Shown here: positions 1-8,548 of the stretch, piece after piece | How the letters are laid out: every line of letters starts with the position of its first letter | Position numbering within the stretch: the first letter of the stretch is position 1 | Assembly: GCA_015075005.1 (NCBI GenBank) | Contig: JABTVC010000001.1 | Coordinates: 992,001-1,056,000, forward strand | From: Planctomycetia bacterium | Lineage (GTDB): Bacteria > Planctomycetota > Brocadiia > Brocadiales > Brocadiaceae | DNA: 64,000 nt | Direction: 5' to 3' | Notes under the pieces: generated by a model | The model's database searches: none | What the model saw: the letters and a program-made list of their open reading frames with translations, nothing else | What the model was told of the DNA's origin: nothing | Translations under genes and position numbers: made by a program

Positions 1-2
1 AC

Positions 3-68
3 CTGATGGGGTCGTTTGATGTAGTTTTGAATGATTCAAAAAAAATGAGGGAAATGTTCAAAGGGTAA
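3..68 (+). CDS. C-terminal end of an unidentified protein (partial)
   Basis: A frame open from the left edge of the window ends at the TAA at 66-68 and codes for about 21 residues ending in REMFKG. No family can be recognised from so short a tail. It could also be a chance open frame; the only support is that it is in frame from the edge and is followed by a gene on the same strand. Confidence 0.3.
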   Translation: MMGSFDVVLNDSKKMREMFKG

Positions 69-192
69 CAGCGGATAACGAAGAAAGTTATGCAGACAAG
101 GCCTGAATATGATAAGATGCCAAAACTTTGCAAAATCATTCATCAGATGGTAAAGGAGGAATAGCGTGATGGGAAGGAAAAGTTAAATAGTA

Positions 193-474
193 TTGCCGAA
201 AGACAAAATTGCTGAATTCTGTAAGCGTCGCCACATACGCAGGCTGTCTCTGTTCGGTTCCTGCCTGCATGGCGAATTTAGGCCGGATAGTGATATAGAC
301 CTTCTTGTTGAGTTTGAGCCGGATCATATTCCTGGTCTCATAATATTGTCAGGCATGGAGATCGAATTAAGCGAAATCATCGGGCGAAAAGTTGACTTGA
401 GGACACCTGAAGATTTAAGCCGCTATTTCCGCAAGGAGGTAGTCGAGTCGGCAGAGGTGCAATATGTGCAGTAA
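193..474 (+). CDS. MNT-type nucleotidyltransferase antitoxin
   Basis: A 93-residue minimal nucleotidyltransferase. The diagnostic pattern is visible early: [20 protein letters not shown] contains the GS x(n) DxD signature of the DNA polymerase beta superfamily (GS near residue 22, DID near residue 34). The start is a TTG preceded at some distance by an AAGGAA tract. The next gene overlaps by 11 bases and begins like a HEPN protein, the usual MNT/HEPN pairing in which the nucleotidyltransferase antitoxin neutralises the HEPN toxin, in characterised cases by AMPylating it. The antitoxin looks complete although its toxin partner is broken. Confidence 0.85.
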   Translation: MPKDKIAEFCKRRHIRRLSLFGSCLHGEFRPDSDIDLLVEFEPDHIPGLIILSGMEIELSEIIGRKVDLRTPEDLSRYFRKEVVESAEVQYVQ

Positions 475-658
475 AGAAGATATTGTACGGATGCATCATA
501 TACTCGATGCGGCGAAGGAGGCAGTTTCTTTTGCGCAAGGGAACATTAGGAATTCCCTCGACAAAAACCGGATGTTGGTGCTTTCCCTGGTTAAGGATGT
601 TGAGATTCTAGGAGAGCTGCCACTAATGTTTCAAAGGGTGTATTCCCGATTTTTGTAA
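464..658 (+). pseudogene. HEPN-domain toxin, truncated
   Basis: The first 50 or so residues match the HEPN/DUF86 partner of MNT antitoxins: an N-terminal helix (HHILDAAKEAVSFAQGN), then a helix with LVKDVEILGE, where family members normally continue through the RxxxxH catalytic motif. Here the frame turns into unrelated sequence and stops at 64 residues, about half the usual 110-120, with no RxxxxH. The break coincides with the left inverted repeat of the small insertion at 646-838. A catalytic HEPN RNase is therefore not made. Confidence 0.7.
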
Positions 659-838
659 AAAGCAATGCGTATGGATTAATAGTAGCGTAAAGACAGGTTT
701 CTGTCCTGTCTTCACCGCTTGAAAATGAAAGAAACAATCCTGACAGGGTTTCAAACCCTGTCAGGGCTAATCTAGCAAGATGCTTGTGATACAATACCTG
801 TCAGCCGACAGGTAGGCGCGCATATTTACAAAAATCGG
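646..838. mobile_element. Small palindrome-rich insertion (MITE-like) with 14-bp inverted ends
   Basis: The ends CCGATTTTTGTAAA (646-659) and its exact reverse complement (825-838) enclose 193 bp with no plausible gene. Inside lie three perfect or near-perfect hairpins sharing the CCTGTC/GACAGG core: 690-712, 739-765 (13-bp arms around one base) and 795-814 (8-bp arms, 4-base loop). The left end falls where the HEPN frame loses homology. This architecture fits a non-autonomous mobile palindromic element. No target-site duplication is obvious, so the element limits are inferred from the inverted repeat alone. Confidence 0.55.
739..765. repeat. Perfect 13-bp-arm palindrome (CCTGACAGGG core)
   Basis: Arms 739-751 and 753-765 are exact reverse complements around a single C. 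The 690-712 and 795-814 hairpins repeat the same GACAGG stem, which points to a dispersed REP-like repeat family rather than a terminator, since no T-run follows. Confidence 0.7.
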
Positions 839-1064
839 AAATGCTCCCGACGGCGAGGACACCTAAAGAAGCAATATCAATTCTTAAACAATTCAAGAGC
901 TGAAACAAGAGATCATTGCGCATCTGCAACAAACAACTAAGCATCGGAAACTAATAACTAAGACAGCGTTAATAAATAAAGATAGCAACTTTTAAATGCA
1001 GGGAAAGAAACGGTCTTATCCATAGCACAATAAGCGAAGTACGAACCAGGTACGAGTGAATATA
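839..1064. other. Gene-free stretch between the small insertion and the IS element
   Basis: Together with the insertion at 646-838 this makes about 400 bp without an intact gene. A short frame from 841 to the TGA at 901-903 could be a gene remnant. No promoter, RNA gene or terminator could be supported. Confidence 0.3.
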
Positions 1065-3157
1065 TTAACCCAAGTTCAACAAGTAAAAATCATATCTCTT
1101 GTAACATCAATAAGTTGCAATTTTAGCACTTCATTTTTCGGCACTACATCTTTGAGTTTTAATAGGTGATTTTATATATTTTCTGCCGAGCGGTGTATGT
1201 TTCATATGAAGATTATTATAAATCATGTGTTGCTCTTTCGTGGGCGTTGTGCAGGTTCTGACATCAATAACGTGGCCATCCTCTGTGTTCATGGTAGTTG
1301 TTACCCTTATGTGCGTAGCAAGGATATTACGGATCGTATTCCACGTATGATGAATCCCCGCGGTTCTTAGCTTTTTTAATATCCCGGCAAGCATGTGATA
1401 GGCTAATACCGTTATATGCACGTGGGCAATGGTTGAGGGTATCCGTGTGATGGAAGTTTGGCCGTAAACCCAAGTCACCTTTCATCGTTTCAAAACTTTC
1501 CTCTATGGTAGTCAGCGACCTATGGAGCTTTGATATCTCTTCCCGCTAAGATCAAGCCGGTTTGTCCGTAATACATACGTGCCTGTCGCATCCTCCTTTG
1601 CTTGTGCCTGATCATTTTTTTCAAACTGGATACCGGTCGCTTTTCCATCAGCCTGTTCCACTTTGACCGTATATAAATTGCCCACCTTATAACGTTCTTT
1701 TAGCCGTCCTATGCGTTCGATAGTCTTGTCGTACTTTTTTTGCCTTTTCACCTTCGCTAATCCTTCTTTTATTGCCAGGAGTCCCTGTTCAAATCTCTGC
1801 TCTTTCCGGGAAGGATGGCCTTCCTTTGCCTCTTTTTGCCTCTGTGCATATAAAAGAAATGCCTCTTCTTCTGTTCGCACGAATTTCATACTCAACGTTG
1901 TTTTTCCGTCTGATAAAGCCATCTTCTCCTCATCTGCTTTTGACCAAAAAGCGTCTTCATACGATCTCTTGCGTGAGACGGCCACATAGGTGTAACCACT
2001 CTTTTTTATCAATGCAATGTTGTCTTCTGTTGCAATCCCGGCATCCATAACAATCGTTCTCTCACTTGAAAACAGGCCGTCTTCCTTTTTCAATCCTGAT
2101 ACAATATCTTTCAAGGTGTCAGGCTCAGACACATTGCCCTCAAAAACCTTGCTCTGTTTAGGAAATCCTTCTTCGTCTACGGTAAGGGATAGCGTAAGTA
2201 TTGGACAATCATTACGCCTCTCTTTCGATTTGCCATGCCTGGCTACTTTACTCCCCCTCTTGCTCCCCTCAAAATACGTGTTGGTGAGATCATATAAAAT
2301 CACCGTCTCTTTGAGTGAAAATATCTCGCGTGCCCGTTTTGATAACTCCTGCTCTATCGCTTCATGATTCTCCCACAACAATACCGCCGTGCGATGCAAC
2401 GCCATATCGTATGGCTTGACCCTGTTGCCCAGGAGCTCTCCCACCCCGCTTGTCTCTGAAAGCCATCGCACGGTTTCCCGCTCGCTGGCCGGATGCACCA
2501 TTCTTCCCACGATGAGCATCCTGGCATACGTGATTTGTTCCCCGGTAAATCCAAGACCTTTTCCTATCGTATCAAATCCGTATTCATCCATTTGGCTCAT
2601 AGCCACGTGTTCAGCTCCTATGGTCTTCGCATCAGTGGTTATCAGGGAATTAACATCCACCTGCTCATAGTGAGCCGCTGCTTCTCCGCTGGCAATACCT
2701 GCTTGCGTCCCGGCTAACCGCTGCCGTCTTATCTGATCGGCATAATGTCTTGCTTTCGCCTCTATTTCAGGGTCTTGCGGGAATAATGTCTTTTGATTGG
2801 CTAATAATCCTTCTATGCAATTGGCAAGTTCCTTCCACTTCTCTTCCGGCAGGGAAAGCTGTCCAAGGTTCAACACGATGTGCTGTCGTGGTCCAGAAGG
2901 GGTACGAACGGATTCAATGAGTTGGTGCTGTAGATATCTCTTCCCGCCATTCGCCTTTTTAGATTTTTCACGGATAAACATAACGATAGTATACCATGGA
3001 AAGACCGCAAAGGCAAGGTAAATAATTATATTCAGGCACTACAATTGAAATCCTGAAATTAGAGATCTAGCAATATCAACGACTTACGACTTTTGCATAC
3101 CCGTTTTTTGCCCATTTTCAACCCCTTTTTGTGACGAATTTGTTGAACTTGGGTTAA
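1065..3157. mobile_element. IS1634-family insertion sequence
   Basis: The ends are exact 18-bp inverted repeats: TTAACCCAAGTTCAACAA at 1065-1082 and its reverse complement at 3140-3157, giving a 2093-bp element. It holds one transposase gene on the minus strand that fills most of the length. The bases just outside do not show a clear target duplication, so the insertion may be old or rearranged. The transposase is frameshifted (see its entry), so the copy is probably inactive unless those shifts are sequence errors. Confidence 0.88.
1131..2981 (-). pseudogene. IS1634-family DDE transposase, frameshifted
   Basis: The first 489 residues (from the ATG at 2981) give the N-terminal part of an IS1634-type transposase, with ILYDLTNTYFEG carrying the first catalytic Asp and IVMDAGIATEDN the second. 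The frame breaks near 1540-1548 after DLSGK. One frame over it continues with TTIEESFETMKGDLGLRPNF, which holds the catalytic Glu region. It breaks again near 1440-1452 into the frame of HITVLAYHML and THIRVTTTM, the conserved tail. The two shifts (-1 in a G run, then +1) cancel, so 1851 nt would make about 616 residues. All three catalytic acids are recognisable across the pieces. Read literally it is a pseudogene. Confidence 0.9.
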
Positions 3158-3468
3158 GATTTACAGCGTCATGCCGTAATTGTATGTATCCACAAGGCTT
3201 TCAAGGTGTTGTTTAGCAAAAGTAAAATATGGGTCTTATATTTGCTCAATTACCCATTAATTCATTTCATCTCCTATGTCTTTTGTGTGTGTATTGAACA
3301 ATCTATTACCTGGCGCGATAAAGCCGCAATCCAATCCCCCTTAAAAAAAAGGGGATTAGGGGGGGTGTAAATAACATTGCGAAAACTAGTCCTCGTAAAA
3401 ATGGTAAAACGCTGTTTTTAAGGGTAATACTATAAGTATAAACTCTGTTTAAAAAAAGGACAACCTGT
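3158..3468. other. Intergenic region before the polysaccharide locus, with a C-run/G-run palindrome
   Basis: No gene is visible. Arms AATCCCC (3333-3339) and GGGGATT (3351-3357) form a hairpin around a T/A-rich loop and are followed by more G residues, resembling a dispersed palindromic repeat. There is no T-run, so a terminator role is doubtful. AAAAAGGA at 3453-3460 is the ribosome binding site of the next gene. Confidence 0.45.
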
Positions 3469-5710
3469 GTGAAATTTAAACAAATACCGTATCAGGTTGC
3501 TATCATCGTTACGCTGTGTGTTTATCTTTATTATCTTGTATACCGGGTCCGCTATACGATTAATCCAGACTGCCTGATTCTTTCTCTCAGTTATTTTTAT
3601 GCAGAGGTGCACGGTTTTCTTTCTCTATTTCTCTTTTTCTTTCAGATATGGAGTCCCAAAGAGAGAAGTTCTCCGCCTGTGTCCTCTGGATTATCGGTTG
3701 ATATCTATATCCCGACGTATAATGAAGACATTTCCATCATCCGAAAAACCGCATTGAGTTGTGTCAATATACGGTATCCCCATAAGACCTATATCCTGGA
3801 CGATGGAAATCGTCCCGAATTAGCAAAAGAGGCGGTTAGCTGGGGTTGTGAATATATTGCCAGGAAAGAAAGGGCAGATGCCAAGGCGGGAAACCTAAAC
3901 CACGCACTCCAGCGCACCCAGGGAGACTATATTGCCATATTTGATGCGGATTTTATCCCTCAGCCAAATTTTTTGGATAAAACTATGGGTTACTTTCAGG
4001 AGGAGAAGGTCTCCTTTGTTCAAACTCCGCATAACTACTACAATGTTGATTCATTTCAGTTCAGGATCGATAAGGGAAAGGAAAAATCGTGGAATGAGCA
4101 GGATATTTTTTACAAACTGATGATGCCATGCAGAGATTATTGGAATTCTGCTTTTTTTACCGGCACCGCTGCCGTGTTCAGGAGAAAAGCCCTGGAAGAT
4201 ATAGGTGGAATTGCAACAGGAAATATTACCGAAGACATCAACACGACCATTCTGCTGTATTCGCATGGCTGGAAAGGAATTTATCACAATGAGATTCTCG
4301 CAAATGGTCTTGCTGCAAAGGATCTGAAAAACTACCAGACACAAAAACTCCGCTGGGCAGAAGGAAACATCGGTTTATTGTTTACGAACAATCCCCTATT
4401 CATCAAGGGACTTACTATTCCGCAGAGAATCTCTTTTTTTGCAGTAATTTTTGGCTGGCTCATCGGTTTTCCTAAACTCATTTATTTTATTATGCCATCT
4501 CTTATGATCTTGACTGGAAGGTATCCCATCGGATCATTTGATTCCTCCTTTGTATGGCGGTATTTGATGTTTCTTGCCGTAATCCTGGCCGGATTCAAAT
4601 TTGCCTGTCGTGGATATGGAAGAGTAAGGTATGACGAATGTTATCTGATGATAAATTTCTTTATCTTCATTAAGGCAGCTCTAAAAAATCTTTTCAGGCT
4701 AAAATCAATATTCAAGGTAACCGGGAAGGGCACTCATGAATCAATCAGTATCTTTGGAATTATTCCCCAATTTTCGCTGTGTCTCATCTGCTTTGCAGGG
4801 ATAGCGTGGGGCGGTCTAAAGTTATATTATGGTGTGTCAGCAGATTTTATGGGAATCGGTACAGCCATCTTCTGGAGTTTTATCAATGGGTTTTTGCCTT
4901 GTCTGCAATCGAACTCGTAACCAGCCCCACTTTAAGCGAAAAGATTTCAGGTTTATTGGTACGGTGCCTGTACGATATTCTCTGGAGGGTGATTCTGGTT
5001 CTGTAAGTAACATCGGCATCAGTAAAGACATTAATGAACAGGGTATTTCTTTAGTTGCCTTTAATCCACTACCAATCGATAAAAAAATCTTACTTTCCAT
5101 CTACCTGAACGAAAGGATTTTGCAGTGCAAGGCGACTGTGCTTTACACCGTTCATACGCAGTATCTTCCACATCATCTCCATGGGAAGATGTTTGTGTAT
5201 GGAATAAAATTTGATGGATTAACCAGGCATGAAATGGACTTGATTAGCACGTATTGTTTTAACACAATCGTTCCCAGATTCCTCTATAAATTTGGAGAAC
5301 GATCGTCTGTTTTTTTGAAAATGTTCTTTAAGTTCTATAATCACGAAAGGTTTCGGATGCACGTCCGGAGAAAGATAACGCTTCCCCTCGTTGTTCAAGA
5401 CAACGGCAAGCCTTCTCTTACTGCTGTTACGAATGATATCAGCATCTCCGGGCTCTCGTTTACGAGTTATGTTCCGTTGGAATTAGGTACAACCCTCGTT
5501 ATGAAGGTCTTTACGCCATTTGGGGTACTGGTAGCCGAAGGAGAGATAAAGCAGATGAGGGCAATTGGCGTTGCGGATTCTTATTTCATCGGTGTTAAAT
5601 TTACCCAATTTTTCGACCAACCGGAAGACGTATTTTTACAACGCATCGGGAGGAGTCACCAGGAAAACCTTGGCAGATGGCTGAAGATTACTCAGGACGG
5701 CATGAATTAA
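3469..5710 (+). CDS. Cellulose synthase (BcsA)-like glycosyltransferase with two PilZ domains, copy A (frameshifted)
   Basis: A membrane GT2 family synthase, about 747 residues once two indels are repaired. Start GTG at 3469, 8 bases after AAAAAGGA. Two N-terminal membrane helices precede the catalytic domain: DDGN at 111-114, DAD near 159, TED near 254 and the product-binding motif QKLRW at 292-296. C-terminal membrane helices follow. The frame stops at 4920, but the expected sequence continues in two other frames: one T missing from the T5 run near 4890 and one C from the C4 run near 4924. Two PilZ domains follow. The first has RKDFR and a degenerate DINEQG; the second has RMHVR and a canonical DISISG. 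The catalytic motifs are those of cellulose synthases, but the polymer is not proven. A second copy follows directly. Confidence 0.87.
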
Positions 5711-5822
5711 AATCGCAGCTTGTCGCTGAATTTTATAATCAGAGGGAATACCGGGAAACGGGGGCAGGAATATTTTGTCAAATTTCGGCGGGAAGTCTTT
5801 TCCCTCTGTACGGCTTGAGAGA
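5677..5822 (+). pseudogene. Remnant of a TPR-protein 3' end
   Basis: The segment begins inside the end of copy A and reads EDYSGRHELKSQ then VAEFYNQREYRETG, closely paralleling the last third of the small TPR protein at 8051-8491 (EDREVRLWLAIELYNQKRYREAE). If one G is removed from the G5 run near 5760-5765 it continues as QEYFVKFRREVFSLCTA and stops. Only the C-terminal 40-50 residues are present. This implies the duplicated unit was glycosyltransferase plus TPR gene, and that copy A lost most of its TPR gene by deletion. Confidence 0.6.
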
Positions 5823-5848
5823 ATATCTCCACCAAAAAGCAAAAAAGT

Positions 5849-8041
5849 ATGCAAATAAAACAAATAAAATACCAGGCAGTAATCATTTTTACTTTAGGTG
5901 TTTATCTCTATTATCTTACCTACCGGCTTCGTTACACGATCAATCATGATGCATTACTGCTTTCTTTAAGTTTTTTTTATGCCGATGTGCACGGTTTTCT
6001 TTCTCTGTTTCTCTTTTCTTTTCAGCTATGGAACCCACGAGAGAGAATATCCCCCCCTGCACTTCATAAGGTATCAGTAGACATATACATCCCAACTTAC
6101 AACGAGGATATTTCTGTTATCAGAAAAACGGTACTTGGTTGCGCGACGATAAGCTATCCGCATACAACGTATATCTTAGACGATGGGAATCGTCCTGAAT
6201 TAGCAAAGAAGGCAATAGAGTGGGGTTGTGAATATATTACCAGAAAAGAAAGATTGCATGCTAAGGCAGGAAACCTGAATCATGCGCTTCAATTCACCCA
6301 TGGGGAGTTTATAATCATCCTTGACACGGACTGTGTTCCGCAACCAGACTTTTTGGAGAAAACCCTTGGTTACTTTCATGATCAAAAGGTTGCCTTTGTG
6401 CAAACACCCCACAATTACTATAATGTGGACTCGTTTCAGTTCAGAATTAATGCAAAAAAGAAAAAATCCTGGATAGAACAAAACCTTTTTTACCGGTTGA
6501 TTATGCCAGGGCGAGATTACTGGGATTCTGCTTTTTTCGCTGGAACTGCGGCCATATTCCGGAAGAAGGCACTTGAAGACATAGGCGGATTTGCTACCGG
6601 AAGCATTACCGAAGATATTCATACTACCATTCTTCTCTATGCGCGTGGCTGGAAAGGGGTTTATCACAACGAGATACTGTCAAACGAACTTGCAGCAAAA
6701 GACCTGAGGAACTACCAGATACAACAACTTCGCTGGGCAGAGGGAAATATTGGCATGTTTTTTATGTGTAATCCTCTTTTTAAAAAAGGATTAACCATTC
6801 CACAAAGGATATGCTTTTTTTCTACGATTTTCGGCTGGCTTTTCGGATTCCCCAAATTGATCTATCTTACAATACCATCAATCGCTGTTTTTGCGGGATT
6901 AAATCCCATACAATCTTTTGATTTTTCTTTTATCTGGAGATGTGTATGCTTTCTTGTGGTGCTCATTGCTGGCTTTGAATTTGTTACCCGTGGATATGGC
7001 AAGATTATATACTGCGAATGTTTTACAACGATGAACTTTTTTATTGTCATTAAGGCGGCCTTTAGGAGTATTTTTGGTCTTTTTGGACTAAAATCAATTT
7101 TTAAAGTAACAGGAAAAGGCGCAGACGAATCTGCCAGCCTCCTGGGCATTTTGCCTCAACTGGCAATCTATCTCCTGAGCTTTGCCGGGGTAGTTTGGGG
7201 AGGTTTAAAGCTTTATTATGGTATGTCAGGCTCATTTTCAGGCGTTGCTTCAGTTATTTTCTGGAACTGCATCAATGCATTATTGACCTTTTCAATGATT
7301 GAAAAAACAACCAGACCCCACCATAAACGGAAAGATTTTCGATTTATCGGCACAATACCTGTCCGATATGCTTTGCATGGACGGGCTGACTCAGTAGGCG
7401 GTTTTGGGGTTACCAGGGATATAAATGAATTCGGTCTCTCGCTGGTTACCTGTACACCCTTGCCGGTTAACGAAAAAATCACTCTTTTTCTGCACCTTGA
7501 TCAAAGAATTATGCCGTGCAAGGCCTCTGTCCTCTTCACACGGTGTGACGATCATATCCACGGCATGTTTATTCACGGAGTTAAATTTGAAGAATTATGC
7601 AGTGAAGAAATGGACATGATTAGTTTGTACTGTTTTAACACGGTACTCCACCGATTTCGCTATCAGTTTGGCAAAAAACCATCCATTCTTTTAAGGCTGC
7701 TTTACAAGTATTATAGTCACGAACGGTTTCGGAAATATGCCCGCAGAAAAATACCACTTCCCCTTGTTATGCAGACCAGTGAAGGTCTTTCTCTTACCGT
7801 TGTTGCGAATGATATCAGTGCCTCCGGACTCTCATTTATAAGTTATCTACCATTAGAATCCGGAGCAGCACTAACCCTGGAGGTCTTTACGCCGTTGGGA
7901 ATAATAATTGCACAAGGTACAGTAGCTCAACAGCGGGAAATCGTTGCTGGGCATTCCTATTTCATTGGTGTTGAATTTATCCACATTTCAGGTTGTTCAA
8001 AAGATGTTCTTTTAAACCTTACAGGCAGATCGCAGAAATAG
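5849..8041 (+). CDS. Cellulose synthase (BcsA)-like glycosyltransferase with two PilZ domains, copy B
   Basis: A 730-residue inner-membrane processive GT2 synthase, complete and in frame. N-terminal helices (about 5-22 and 35-55) precede the catalytic domain with DD at 111-112, DTD at 159-161, TED at 254-256 and QQLRW at 292-296, the acids and product-binding motif of BcsA-type enzymes that polymerise UDP-glucose. Further membrane helices run to about residue 485. Two PilZ domains follow. The first has the RxxxR motif (RKDFR) but DINEFG in place of DxSxxG; the second has RKYAR and canonical DISASG, so at least the second should bind c-di-GMP. Copy A lies just upstream and is strongly similar along its length. 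No BcsB partner is seen. Confidence 0.9.
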   Translation: MQIKQIKYQAVIIFTLGVYLYYLTYRLRYTINHDALLLSLSFFYADVHGFLSLFLFSFQLWNPRERISPPALHKVSVDIYIPTYNEDISVIRKTVLGCATISYPHTTYILDDGNRPELAKKAIEWGCEYITRKERLHAKAGNLNHALQFTHGEFIIILDTDCVPQPDFLEKTLGYFHDQKVAFVQTPHNYYNVDSFQFRINAKKKKSWIEQNLFYRLIMPGRDYWDSAFFAGTAAIFRKKALEDIGGFATGSITEDIHTTILLYARGWKGVYHNEILSNELAAKDLRNYQIQQLRWAEGNIGMFFMCNPLFKKGLTIPQRICFFSTIFGWLFGFPKLIYLTIPSIAVFAGLNPIQSFDFSFIWRCVCFLVVLIAGFEFVTRGYGKIIYCECFTTMNFFIVIKAAFRSIFGLFGLKSIFKVTGKGADESASLLGILPQLAIYLLSFAGVVWGGLKLYYGMSGSFSGVASVIFWNCINALLTFSMIEKTTRPHHKRKDFRFIGTIPVRYALHGRADSVGGFGVTRDINEFGLSLVTCTPLPVNEKITLFLHLDQRIMPCKASVLFTRCDDHIHGMFIHGVKFEELCSEEMDMISLYCFNTVLHRFRYQFGKKPSILLRLLYKYYSHERFRKYARRKIPLPLVMQTSEGLSLTVVANDISASGLSFISYLPLESGAALTLEVFTPLGIIIAQGTVAQQREIVAGHSYFIGVEFIHISGCSKDVLLNLTGRSQK

Positions 8042-8050
8042 ATATTACCG

Positions 8051-8491
8051 ATGAATTCTATACAACTGATTCGCAAAAAGTGGTTTCTTGTAACGTTCTC
8101 TCTCTGCTATTTAGGAATTCTCTGGACTTCTTTTCAATGGGTTTACCATAAAGAACTCCTGTTACAGAATCTATACAAGAGCAATACCCCACCTGAATCA
8201 GGACAGGTCATGAAGTTATACAGCACAATGATGAAATCTGTACCAAAAAGCAATGAATTTAATTCATTTTATCGCCTCGCTAAAATCCTGGCAAGGGCTG
8301 AAAAGAGGAAGGAGTCAATAAAAGTCTTAAACCGGATAATAAGAATTGCTCCGGAAGATAGGGAGGTAAGGTTATGGCTTGCCATTGAACTTTATAATCA
8401 GAAGAGGTATAGGGAAGCGGAAAAACATTTTGTTGTGCTCCTAAAGAAAAACACGAAAGATTCACCACAGAAATACGCGGAATATCACTGA
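8051..8491 (+). CDS. Membrane-anchored TPR protein
   Basis: A 146-residue protein starting 9 bases after the synthase stop, so probably co-translated with it. Residues 11-30 form a hydrophobic membrane anchor. Residues 70-140 hold at least two TPR units: FYRLAKILARAEKRKESIKV and then VRLWLAIELYNQKRYREAEK. It may be a scaffold for the synthase complex, by analogy with TPR partners of other exopolysaccharide synthases; that role is inferred from position. A 3' fragment of a second copy persists behind synthase copy A. Confidence 0.75.
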   Translation: MNSIQLIRKKWFLVTFSLCYLGILWTSFQWVYHKELLLQNLYKSNTPPESGQVMKLYSTMMKSVPKSNEFNSFYRLAKILARAEKRKESIKVLNRIIRIAPEDREVRLWLAIELYNQKRYREAEKHFVVLLKKNTKDSPQKYAEYH

Positions 8492-8548
8492 AGAATGAAA
8501 AGCAACGATAGAAAGAATATTCAAGCTTGGTAATTTAGAATAGAGAGT

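Noticed and set aside
3333..3367. Terminator at the C-run/G-run palindrome
   Set aside because: No T-run follows the stem and no gene ends nearby on the plus strand; a dispersed repeat is likelier.
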